Shown here piece by piece: positions 43,101 through 50,287 of a stretch of DNA of 64,000 bases. Source of the DNA: CAUYXS01 sp965248495 (GTDB taxonomy: Bacteria > Chloroflexota > Dehalococcoidia > Lucifugimonadales > Australimonadaceae); NCBI GenBank assembly GCA_965248495.1, contig CBDFJL010000003.1, positions 1,488,001 through 1,552,000 of the forward strand. The letters run 5' to 3'. The notes under the pieces were generated by a model that did not search any database, was not told where the DNA came from, and saw only the letters and a program-made list of their open reading frames with translations. The first letter of the stretch is position 1. The number at the start of each line of letters is the position of its first letter. The position numbers and the translations under genes are program-made.

Positions 43101-43293
43101 AGTACTCGGCCGCTGGCTCCCATGAGCGCGCGGTCTGGCGCGCTACACGAACGCCCTCCTGTGCCCAGCGAACCTGCTCGACCGTGCCCACCAGGCCCTC
43201 GATGGTCGCCAGGGCCGTCTCGAACGCTTGGTAGAGCGACGACGGGTGCTTCTTCAGCTCGGCGACGACGTGGTCCATCTCAGCGCCCAGCAT
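40108..43293 (-). CDS. Large VWA-domain protein, NorD/CbbO-like, with N-terminal helical repeats
   Basis: The 1061-aa protein begins at ATG 43293, with GGAGG 6 nt upstream. The N-terminal half has repeated helical units around AAEYFRASPLLIQALSYPQF, AAAYFRASPGVMAHLAPRNI and AARFFDASPDLAAHL. A long acidic middle region (about 610-730) follows. The C-terminus is a von Willebrand A domain with the metal site VVFLLDMSASTAEAV near residue 838 and a later FLFVVSDGRPQDRGYSR. This matches NorD/CbbO proteins that work with MoxR-type AAA+ ATPases to remodel metalloenzymes, and such an ATPase is encoded two genes upstream. The client protein is unknown. Confidence 0.85.
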   Translation of the reverse strand: MLGAEMDHVVAELKKHPSSLYQAFETALATIEGLVGTVEQVRWAQEGVRVARQTARSWEPAAEYFRASPLLIQALSYPQFQRWVDSGIELCKDSPTMAAAYFRASPGVMAHLAPRNIAGWATLGSGLSRGTWKSASLAARFFDASPDLAAHLNFREMQRFVALVDALSYRSYDLAADCLHLGQRILPTITEREELISLATTVVDGSWREVRGCFEAAGRVATSVSRPLRGRVFALTEEMARQGMTNVAMFMGEATQSLAKLPDSEHEQVLSKAEELAGVTMDAVSAFLHTAPAVMQRISTTQFEHWYRAGRDLLKENVDGGVAYFRIESSRAEATLDLLSSTVELEKVKSLLSMYANALAGSEVEIEAASELTHKNVGWVEIEQATTDGSRVYLPSSVDRHATKRDNFSWLKVVTTHQVGHIEFGSFEFDFERASTLFEDLRPMLEKKSPSQAATSMARYFNLFINRTLAADVFSVVEDTRMDHSVLSRYKGLAPRYQQVQADALSGRPRPQELPLQQAMVEMMIQLSMQRSQSVQVPHEYAKEARQIAGTLRVVQNDQATVEDSAEAGVRIYSLIASLPNEQVPPEEWDEEDLSQSEYEEPNTEQVITQFSMGSDGTGDEGEEYESPDDVDYRGDFKPEMVQLLAMMRGQGAEGLEDADMESMTQEALEELLRDSVEFDAGDEANLTTVANNLMKEASTNLQPKGEGAGHSDIPHQDDEGGSLEPVEPRSYVYDEWDFRANDYRPRWCVVQEKQVTSGDSRFFQETLQAHSGLMEQIRRQFEAIRPEMYRRVKHLSEGEDLDFDAALDAMIDIRARRTPDDRIYWRRNKAERDVGVVFLLDMSASTAEAVEEAKREGGDWDVPSDPVAYTMWLRTRRGEGQKRQYKRIIDVEKEAMVLLMTALDAIGDRYGVYGFSGFGRENVEFYVIKEIEEAMSDRVRRRLDKVSPLHATRMGPAIRHATTKLEQLDAKTKFLFVVSDGRPQDRGYSREGVEKEYAVQDTRMALLEARDKDITPFCLTVDRQGHDYMRTMAGDMGYEVVPDIMDLPRRLPALYRSLTV

Positions 43294-43456
43294 TACCGCA
43301 CCTCCACTGCAAGTGTCGGTGCAGTGCATAGCCGCCCGCTCTTCGACGTCATCTCAGCGCCCGGCACTACCGCACCTCCACTGCAAGTGTCGGTGCAGTG
43401 CATAGCCGCCGCTCTTCGACGTCATCTCGGCGCCCGGCACTATCGCACCTCCACGG
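43277..43456. repeat. Tandem duplication of a gene junction (about 74-bp period, 2.4 copies)
   Basis: Copies start at 43277, 43351 and 43424. Each full copy carries a small inverted repeat, CACTGCA / TGCAGTG. The unit spans the 3' end of the Nudix gene and the 5' end of the VWA gene. Confidence 0.9.
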
Positions 43457-44087
43457 TTAGGGTCGCCTCTCCCCGGTCCACGACCTCGCGGACCGACGAG
43501 AGTAGCTGCTCAAGTATCGTGGCCGTGGCCCCGTAAACGAGGTGCGGCCCGTGGGCGAACGCGACGCGGCTCTGCACTGAGCCATCTTCGAGCAGGCGGG
43601 CCTCGTGGCGGAGCGCCGAGCCGGTCAGCACCGACTCCAGCGGCATCTCGATGACTTCGGCCACCTCGCGCTCGCTCACGTTGAACACGTAAGGATACGG
43701 GATGGCACCGACCGTGGGCCATACGTGGTAGCCCGTCCGCGTCAACACCGGGTCCAGCGCGCCAAGGACAGTCACGTCCGCAGGCTTGATGCCCATCTCT
43801 TCGCGGGCCTCACGAAGTGCGCAACTCTGGATGTCGGCATCACCGTCATCAAGGGAGCCGCCGGGGAAGGCGACCTCGCCCTGGTGCTCGCTGACGTGGT
43901 TGGAGCGCACGTTCAGGAGGACGTGCCATGCGCCATCGCGGACGTAGAGCGGGACCAGCACACCGGCGGGCTTGGCGTTATCGGCGCCATCCGCCTGCGT
44001 GGCGCGCGCGGGCAATGTGTCACGAAGCGCGGCCGCCAGGTCGCCATCTCCGGGTTGGTTCCCGGGCCCTCGTCGTTGTTGCCCCAC
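43440..44087 (-). CDS. Nudix hydrolase, CoA pyrophosphatase-like
   Basis: The 215-aa protein has the Nudix box spanning GGSLDDGDADIQSCALREAREEMGI (glycine start at GG, catalytic REAREE). The preceding SNHVSEHQGEVAFPGGS matches the CoA-pyrophosphatase signature of the NudL/YeaB group, which cleaves CoA to phosphopantetheine. The start is GTG 44087. It lies between the AAA+ and VWA genes in one operon that also contains coaE, a CoA biosynthesis gene. Its last codons fall in the third, partial copy of a tandem duplication. Confidence 0.88.
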   Translation of the reverse strand: MGQQRRGPGNQPGDGDLAAALRDTLPARATQADGADNAKPAGVLVPLYVRDGAWHVLLNVRSNHVSEHQGEVAFPGGSLDDGDADIQSCALREAREEMGIKPADVTVLGALDPVLTRTGYHVWPTVGAIPYPYVFNVSEREVAEVIEMPLESVLTGSALRHEARLLEDGSVQSRVAFAHGPHLVYGATATILEQLLSSVREVVDRGEATLTVEVR

Positions 44088-44108
44088 GTCCGTGCGGTGC
44101 GCTCCTGG

Positions 44109-44978
44109 CTACGGGAAGATCGAGGTGACGACCTCGCTCACGCTGCGCTGAATCTCCTGGTCGTCGGTTAGGCCCCACACCACGGCCACCTCACAGGCGC
44201 GGCGTGGCGCGACGTCTTGGACGATGAGCTTGCCCGCGTAGATGAGCAGGCGGGTGCTGACGCCCTCCTGGAGGCCGTGGCCTCGGAGGTTGCGCACCTT
44301 CTCGCCCAGTAGCGCCAGCTGCTTCGAGGTGTCGCGGTCGACGCCTGACTCGTGCTCGATGATCGGCCCCTCGAGGTCCTGGGGCGGGAAGTCGAACTCG
44401 ATGGCGATGAACCGCTGGCGCGTGCTGTGCTTCAGGTCCTTCAACGCCGACTGGTAGCCCGGGTTGTAGGAGATGACCATCAGGAAGTTGGGGTGCGCCT
44501 CGACGACCTCACCCAGCTTCTCAATGTGCAGCAGGCGCCGGTGGTCCGCAAGCGGGTGGATCAAGACCGTCGTGTCCTTGCGGGACTCGACGATCTCGTC
44601 TAGGTAGCAGATGCCGCCGTGCTTCACCGCGCGCGTCAGCGGCCCATCGATCCAGCGCGTGCCCTCGCCTTCGAGCAGGTAGCGGCCCACCAGGTCGCTC
44701 GCAGTCAGGTCCTCGTGACACGCGACGGTGACGAGTGGGATCTGGGACTCTCCACCCGACCGCTCTGACAGGTCCTTGCTGAGGCGCCAGGACATGTACT
44801 CGACGAACCGAGTCTTCCCCGAGCCGGTCGGGCCCTTCAAGAGGACCGGGATCCGCTCGCGGTACGCGGCCTCGAATAGCTCCACCTCGTCCGCGACCGG
44901 GAGGTAGAAAGGCTCGTGCTCGACAATGAACTCTTCGACGGGCTGTGTACGGAACGCCTGCTCAGTTTTGCCTGTCAT
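44109..44978 (-). CDS. MoxR-family AAA+ ATPase, NorQ/CbbQ-like
   Basis: The 289-aa ATPase has Walker A GPTGSGKT near residue 48, Walker B GICYLDEI near residue 110, and sensor motif FLMVISYNPGYQSALKDLK. The motif sequence and the VWA partner gene place it with CbbQ/NorQ/GvpN proteins, which remodel Rubisco, NO reductase or other protein complexes. It starts at ATG 44978 and overlaps the end of coaE by 17 nt, suggesting coupled translation. The client here is not encoded nearby. Confidence 0.9.
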   Translation of the reverse strand: MTGKTEQAFRTQPVEEFIVEHEPFYLPVADEVELFEAAYRERIPVLLKGPTGSGKTRFVEYMSWRLSKDLSERSGGESQIPLVTVACHEDLTASDLVGRYLLEGEGTRWIDGPLTRAVKHGGICYLDEIVESRKDTTVLIHPLADHRRLLHIEKLGEVVEAHPNFLMVISYNPGYQSALKDLKHSTRQRFIAIEFDFPPQDLEGPIIEHESGVDRDTSKQLALLGEKVRNLRGHGLQEGVSTRLLIYAGKLIVQDVAPRRACEVAVVWGLTDDQEIQRSVSEVVTSIFP

Positions 44979-45585
44979 ACCCCTCGCCCTTCGACTCGAT
45001 TCGTTCGACCCAGAGCTGGTGAGCCCTCGCCTGAAGCTCCCCGACGCTCCCATCGTTTTCGATGACGACGTCGGCCCCCTCCACGAACGCGGCTTTCGGC
45101 CCCTGGGCCTCGATCCGCCGTTGCGCTTCTTCCGCCGAGAGCCCGTGCCGTGCCATTAAACGCTGGGCCACGAGCTTCTCAGGGGCGGTCACGGCCCACA
45201 CCTCGTCCGCCATGTCTTGCCAGCCTGCCTGGAACAGCAGGGGGACCTGCACCACGACGGCGCGTGTTCCGGCGTCCGCCAGCATGATCAGCCGCTCCTC
45301 GATGCGGCGCCTGATGAGCGGATGGAGCGCCTCATCGAGGCGGGCCATCTGCTCGGGGTCTGCGAATACCCATTCTCCAAGCGCCTTCCGGTCGATGGTC
45401 CTGTCCGCTGCCACAACTTCGTCTCCGAACAGGTCGACGACGCGGCACCACCCTTCGGTCTCCGGCAGGTAGACAGCATGCCCTTCACGGTCGGCGTCCA
45501 TGACGGTGACGCCGAGTCCGCCGAGGGCTGCGGCGACCTCACTTTTTCCGGTGCCGATGCCACCTGTCAGTCCTACTACAAGCAC
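44962..45585 (-). CDS. coaE: Dephospho-CoA kinase
   Basis: This 207-aa enzyme carries out the last step of CoA synthesis. The P-loop GLTGGIGTGKSEVAAAL is at residues 5-21, DADREGHAVY follows near residue 30, and the lid region is MARHGLSAEEAQRRIEAQ. The start is GTG 45585. It is the first gene of the coaE / AAA+ / Nudix / VWA operon and is divergent from mutS2. Confidence 0.95.
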   Translation of the reverse strand: MLVVGLTGGIGTGKSEVAAALGGLGVTVMDADREGHAVYLPETEGWCRVVDLFGDEVVAADRTIDRKALGEWVFADPEQMARLDEALHPLIRRRIEERLIMLADAGTRAVVVQVPLLFQAGWQDMADEVWAVTAPEKLVAQRLMARHGLSAEEAQRRIEAQGPKAAFVEGADVVIENDGSVGELQARAHQLWVERIESKGEGYDRQN

Positions 45586-45743
45586 GCTCCCCCCGACGGC
45601 GGAGACTCCCCGCCCGAGGCGGCCGTGACGCCTTCGCCAGGCGGTTTTTGGCCACGTTCACGGAGAGTAGGGAATTGTAGCACGCTGTGTGAGATCGCCC
45701 CCGCGATTCCTCGTGCGCCAGGCGCTGAAGCCGTTCCTCACGT

Positions 45744-45749
45744 TACAAT
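45744..45749 (+). promoter_or_regulatory. -10 box TACAAT of mutS2
   Basis: TACAAT ends 9 nt before ATG 45759, leaving a leader of about 2-3 nt. Confidence 0.5.
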
Positions 45750-45758
45750 GCACACCTC

Positions 45759-48158
45759 ATGACCAGCCCCACGCTGGAAGCGCAACCCCTCGACGCTTGG
45801 GCGTTACGCCGGCGTGCGCTCCGCCTGCTCGAGTTCGATCGCGTCCGCGAGGCGCTGGCGAGCTATGCGTCGATGCCCTTGTCTCGCGAGCTGGCCCTTG
45901 GCCTCGAGCCCGCCTTCGACGAGGACGCGGTGCTCCAGCGGCAGGAGGAGACCGCGGAGGCGCTGCTCGTCGTCAACGAGGCCGGTGACGCAGCCGTCTC
46001 CATGGAGCGTGACGTGCGTCCGCTCGTGGACCGCGCCGCCGTGCAGGCCGTGCTTACCGGCGAGGAGCTGGACGCGCTAGCGGTGGCCCTCGATGCGACG
46101 CGCCGTGTGAAGGCTATCGGCACCCGCCTCGTCGGACGGACACCCCACCTGCGCGCGTTGTCGCGCAGCGTGCCGGACCTGCGTCCGCTGGAGCGGGAGA
46201 TACGCGCCAAGGTAACCGGCACCGGCGAGCTGGCCGACAACGCCACTCCCTACCTGCGTGAGCTCCGTCGCGAGTCCCGCGATACCTACCGCCGGGCCAC
46301 CGCCGCACTCCAGCGGGTCGTCGACGCGGATGCCGAAACGGGACTGCTTCAGGAACACCTCATCACCCTGAGGGCGGACAGGCTCGTCGTGCCACTCAAG
46401 GCTGAGTTCCGCAGCCGCCTGCTTGGCATCGTCCATGGCGTGTCGGACTCGGGCGCCACGCTGTTCATCGAGCCCTTCGAGACGGTCGGTGCCACCAACG
46501 CGTGGCGCGAGCGGCAGGCGGAGGAGCGTGAGGAGGTCGAGCGCATCCTGCGCCAGCTCTCGGCTGCCGTGGCCCGGAAGACGGCTGAGATCTCCTACGC
46601 GCTGGAGCTTGCGGCGCGAATCGACCTCAGCCTGGCTCGCGCCCGCTATGGCAAGGCACTGGTTGGGGGCGGCGTCAGGCTGGTGTCCGATGGGATCGCG
46701 CTCGTGGATGGACGCCATCCACTGATCGGCCAGAGCGCGGTGCCCGTGTCGCTCCGGTTCCGCGCCCCGGCGAACGGCGTGGTCATCACCGGTCCGAACA
46801 CCGGAGGCAAGACCGTTGCGCTGAAAACGCTGGGCCTCATGCTGCTCATGCACCAGGCCGGGCTCATGCTCCCGTGCGACGAGTCGACGGAGCTCCCCGT
46901 GGTCGATGGCGTCTACGCCGATATCGGCGACCAACAGAGCATCGCCGAGGCGGTGTCCTCCTTCAGCGCGCACCTGACCAACATCGCCGACATCCTCCGC
47001 CTGGCGACGGACCGCTCGCTGGTGCTGTTGGACGAGCTGGGGACGAGCACCGACCCGGACGAGGGCTCGGCGCTCGCGATGGCCATCCTCGCGCACCTCG
47101 CCGAGCGGGGTGTCGCGACCGTGGCGACGACCCACCACCGTGGCGTCGCGGCGTTCGCCGAGGCGCAGCCTGGGCTTCAGAACGCGAGCGTCGAGCTGGA
47201 CCCCGTGACGTTGGCGCCCACCTACCGGGTGACCATGGGCCTGCCGGGCCGCAGCTACGCGCTCGAGATGGCCCAGCGGCTTGGCCTGGACGCTGGCGTG
47301 CTCGAAGCTGCACGGGCGCTCCAAGACCCGGACCACCGCGCGGCCGAGTCGCTGCTGGCGAGCATCCAGCAAGAGCGCCACGCGACCCGGCGGCGGCTGG
47401 AGGAGGCGGAGGCAGCCGAGCGCCAGGCCTCCACGCTGCGGCTCGAACTGGAGCAGCGCCTGGAGGAGCTGGCGCTTGCCCAGGACGGCATTATCGAAGA
47501 CACCCGGCGCGAGGTGCAGGGCTTTACACGTGAAATCCTCTCACGGCTCAAGCGGGCCGAGGCGGTTGCCGCCTGGGAAGCGGTCCGCGAGCCGCCGCCG
47601 CCGCGAGAGGTCGCCGAGGCCCGCGACGACGTCGCCGAGGTGCAGCGCATGTTGCGCTCGCGCATCTGGGGCCGGGCCAAGACACCTGCGCGGCGAAAGC
47701 CGCTGGCGGCGGGCGACACCGTGGAGATAGGCACGCTGGGCATTACGGGCAGAGTCCTCACCGAGCCCGGCCCCGCAAAGAAGGTGGAGGTGTTGGTCGG
47801 CAGCGCCCGGATCCACATGGACACCGCGCGTTTGAGGCGGGTGGACCGTGACGATGGCGAGACGCCAGCGCCCCGCGTCAGTATTCAGCTGCGGAGCGAC
47901 CGCCCGGTCATGGCGTTGGAGCCGGAGGTCGACGTTCGCGGCATGCGCGTCCACGAGGCCGTCGAGCGCGTCGACGCCTTCCTCGACGATGCGCTGGCGC
48001 AAGGCCGCGAGCACGCGCTCATCATCCACGGCAAGGGAACGGGCGCGCTGCGGCAGGGGTTGTGGAAGCACCTGGCCAGCCAGGGTGCCGTCGCGTCGTA
48101 CGATTACGCTGACCCCGGCCGCGGCGGCGACGGCGCGACGGTCGTGCAGCTGGTCTAG
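45759..48158 (+). CDS. mutS2: MutS2 endonuclease/ATPase
   Basis: The 799-aa protein has the MutS core and clamp, ATPase motifs ITGPNTGGKTVALKTLG near residue 345 and VLLDELGTSTDPDEGSALA, a coiled-coil stretch around 530-600 (ERHATRRRLEEAEAAERQAS), and a C-terminal Smr nuclease domain with EVDVRGMRVHEAVERVDAFL and LIIHGKGTGALRQGLW. MutS2 does not repair mismatches; it limits recombination and rescues collided ribosomes in Firmicutes. It has no mismatch-binding domain, as expected. Confidence 0.97.
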   Translation: MTSPTLEAQPLDAWALRRRALRLLEFDRVREALASYASMPLSRELALGLEPAFDEDAVLQRQEETAEALLVVNEAGDAAVSMERDVRPLVDRAAVQAVLTGEELDALAVALDATRRVKAIGTRLVGRTPHLRALSRSVPDLRPLEREIRAKVTGTGELADNATPYLRELRRESRDTYRRATAALQRVVDADAETGLLQEHLITLRADRLVVPLKAEFRSRLLGIVHGVSDSGATLFIEPFETVGATNAWRERQAEEREEVERILRQLSAAVARKTAEISYALELAARIDLSLARARYGKALVGGGVRLVSDGIALVDGRHPLIGQSAVPVSLRFRAPANGVVITGPNTGGKTVALKTLGLMLLMHQAGLMLPCDESTELPVVDGVYADIGDQQSIAEAVSSFSAHLTNIADILRLATDRSLVLLDELGTSTDPDEGSALAMAILAHLAERGVATVATTHHRGVAAFAEAQPGLQNASVELDPVTLAPTYRVTMGLPGRSYALEMAQRLGLDAGVLEAARALQDPDHRAAESLLASIQQERHATRRRLEEAEAAERQASTLRLELEQRLEELALAQDGIIEDTRREVQGFTREILSRLKRAEAVAAWEAVREPPPPREVAEARDDVAEVQRMLRSRIWGRAKTPARRKPLAAGDTVEIGTLGITGRVLTEPGPAKKVEVLVGSARIHMDTARLRRVDRDDGETPAPRVSIQLRSDRPVMALEPEVDVRGMRVHEAVERVDAFLDDALAQGREHALIIHGKGTGALRQGLWKHLASQGAVASYDYADPGRGGDGATVVQLV

Positions 48159-48364
48159 CGAGACCTGCGCGACCAGCATGCTCGGTGGGCCGAGGCTGAC
48201 CTTGGCGAGCGGAGGCGGTTGCTAGTCCCCTGAGCTGACGCGCTCCGCAAGGGCAGTCGGCCTGCTCCGTTCCGGGTAGCCGTAACCAACCAGTCCTTCC
48301 AGCACGCTCCAAAAGGAAACCGTTCTGGCCACGAGACCGTGCCGCTGGCAGTCTGCGCCCCGGT
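48159..48364. other. Intergenic region of 206 bp
   Basis: No gene or clear hairpin is visible between mutS2 and the arylsulfotransferase-like gene. Base composition begins to fall toward the AT side here. Confidence 0.35.
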
Positions 48365-49654
48365 ATGCTAAGAATTCGTCGAAAAGCACCCGCAAATCTA
48401 CTTTTTGGCCTGCCAGTCGTCGCTCTGGCACTGTTGGCGGCCTGTTCTGGGCCATCCGGTTCCGAGCCACCTGCCGCATCGGCCCCGCCTTCGCCAACGC
48501 CGACCTCGGCACCTGTGCCGACTCCCACCCCAGTTTCACCAACACCGACGATCACCGAGCCAACGTTGGCGCCAACGCTCACGGCCACCGCGACACCACG
48601 TCGACTTCAGCGTTTCCCACGCCGCCCCGGACTTCCAACCCCTACCTCAACCTCGCCGCCACGACCGACCTCAACCCCGTCGCCGACACCACCCCCGATC
48701 GTTAGAGGAATGGCGGACCCAGACCTCCGTGTTGATGTGTATCTACCCGATTTGGTCTGGCCGGGGACTACCCTGCTGGCAGACGCACATGATCCCGAGC
48801 GGCGTGGTGTTGACGGCGACTTTTTCGTTCGAATAATTGAGGTAAATATGCTTGGAGAGATTGTTTGGGAATACGCCATTCCCGAAGAGTTAGGTACCCA
48901 CAGCAATACGGGGCTGGATGTGGAGTTGCTACCGAGCGACAACATTCTCTTTGTATTGCCTCACAACGGTGTGTACGAGGTCGACCGCGATGGCAACATC
49001 GTCTGGTCGTACGCTGATCCTAAGATATCCCATGACGCAGACCGTCTGGGAAATGGCAATACGCTAATAGTGTGGGGTGGAGGGGACACCGTAGAAGATG
49101 CTCAAGTGAAAGAGATAAGTCCTGATGGAGATATCGTTTGGGCCTGGTATGCGAAAGATGAATCCGACAAGCCTCCTTTTGACGAAATTTCTAATCAGGG
49201 TTGGACCCATATGAACAGCGCCGAGAGACTGCCAAACGGCAATACGTTACTTAGCCCAAGAAATTTCCAGCTTTTAGTTGAGGTCGGGCCCGATGGGGCC
49301 GTGGTTCGAACTATCGGAGAAGGTATTCTTCACAACGTGCACGACCCGGAAGTGCTTTCAGATGGGAACATTCTTCTCGCAAACCACAACCCACCCCACC
49401 GCGCCGAAGAGATTGACCCGAACACGAACGCCGTCGTTTGGCAATCTATGGGATTTCAACGAGCAACCTGGCCCGTCAGAGACGCTAACAGGCTCCCCAA
49501 CGGCAACACTTTGATCGTCGGGACAACGACGATAGTTGAAGTCACTAGCGACCGTAGGATTGTCTGGCAACTGACACTAACAAACGATACGTTCGTAAGA
49601 GAATCGCCTCCAGGCTACGGTTTCTACAAGGCAGAAAGAATAAGCTCTAATTAG
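48365..49654 (+). CDS. Arylsulfotransferase (ASST)-like lipoprotein propeller
   Basis: The 429-aa exported protein has signal ANLLFGLPVVALALLAACSG and a Pro/Thr-rich linker of about 90 residues. A repeat domain follows with units such as LPSDNILFVLPHNGVYEVDR, DGNIVWSYADPKISHDADRL and LPNGNTLLSPRNFQLLVEVG. This pattern of (N)GN(T/I)L(I/L) and (G)xIVWxY repeats marks the bacterial arylsulfotransferase / PQQ-propeller superfamily. Catalytic His/Arg residues cannot be assigned with confidence, so enzyme activity is uncertain. Codon use from 48.7 kb on is clearly less GC-rich than the neighbours, suggesting transfer. Confidence 0.75.
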   Translation: MLRIRRKAPANLLFGLPVVALALLAACSGPSGSEPPAASAPPSPTPTSAPVPTPTPVSPTPTITEPTLAPTLTATATPRRLQRFPRRPGLPTPTSTSPPRPTSTPSPTPPPIVRGMADPDLRVDVYLPDLVWPGTTLLADAHDPERRGVDGDFFVRIIEVNMLGEIVWEYAIPEELGTHSNTGLDVELLPSDNILFVLPHNGVYEVDRDGNIVWSYADPKISHDADRLGNGNTLIVWGGGDTVEDAQVKEISPDGDIVWAWYAKDESDKPPFDEISNQGWTHMNSAERLPNGNTLLSPRNFQLLVEVGPDGAVVRTIGEGILHNVHDPEVLSDGNILLANHNPPHRAEEIDPNTNAVVWQSMGFQRATWPVRDANRLPNGNTLIVGTTTIVEVTSDRRIVWQLTLTNDTFVRESPPGYGFYKAERISSN

Positions 49655-50287
49655 ACCAGGCTCAGGTTTGGGTGGTCAGACATAAAGAGCCAACCAAGAC
49701 ACCCCGCAGTTGTGGCGGGGCCTCACGCGTGTTCACAGTAGAGATGGGGAGAGCCTATCTCCACCTCAGCGCCTAGGTTCCGACTGAAGTCCTGGGGTCC
49801 AGACCGGTGGATTTGATCGACCGACCGAGGGTCGGTCTAGCCACTCCGTTTGCATCGACGCTGACCAACATCGGAACGTGCCAAGGCTGTCCTGTTGATG
49901 AGCACGTTGCTGCCATCCGCCGTCAACATCTGCGGCCGCCGGACTGGCCATTCGGGGTACACCGCTCCGAAATGGGGGTTGCGTCTCGCTCCCGACGTTA
50001 GTCTGATTTCCGGGCGCACCGAAAAGAAATCCTTTCGGGACTCCGTGATGGATGGCTGCCGAGGTCGCACACCGCGCCCAGTGCGACGTCGGCGCGCTGG
50101 GGATGCCACCGGGCTCATTGTCGAGCACGGCCATCGCCAGCTCATCCAGATGGGGGAATGCACATCGTCCAGCTGGTGCTCCCAGCATCGTCATTATTGC
50201 CGTCTCAGGCTCCCCCGGACTGTCGATTTGCACCCTCGCTGGGCGCCGTAGGCTGCATGGTATTCCCAGAATGGTAGGTAACACTTC
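49655..50287. other. Intergenic region of 633 bp, no recognisable gene
   Basis: A hairpin, CCCCGC (49702-49707) / GCGGGG (49715-49720), may end the upstream gene. Open frames exist on both strands (for example 49766-50284 minus), but none gives a recognisable protein or has a convincing start. It may be a degraded gene at the edge of a transferred patch. Confidence 0.4.

Noticed and set aside
43277..43456. CRISPR-like array
   Set aside because: There are only 2.4 adjoining copies with no spacers, covering a gene junction; it is a tandem duplication.
46077..47381. 434-codon open frame on the minus strand
   Set aside because: It is antisense to mutS2 and shows no protein-like features.
48222..48545. 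107-codon open frame on the minus strand
   Set aside because: It overlaps the signal peptide region of the arylsulfotransferase-like gene and lacks a start context or a recognisable domain.
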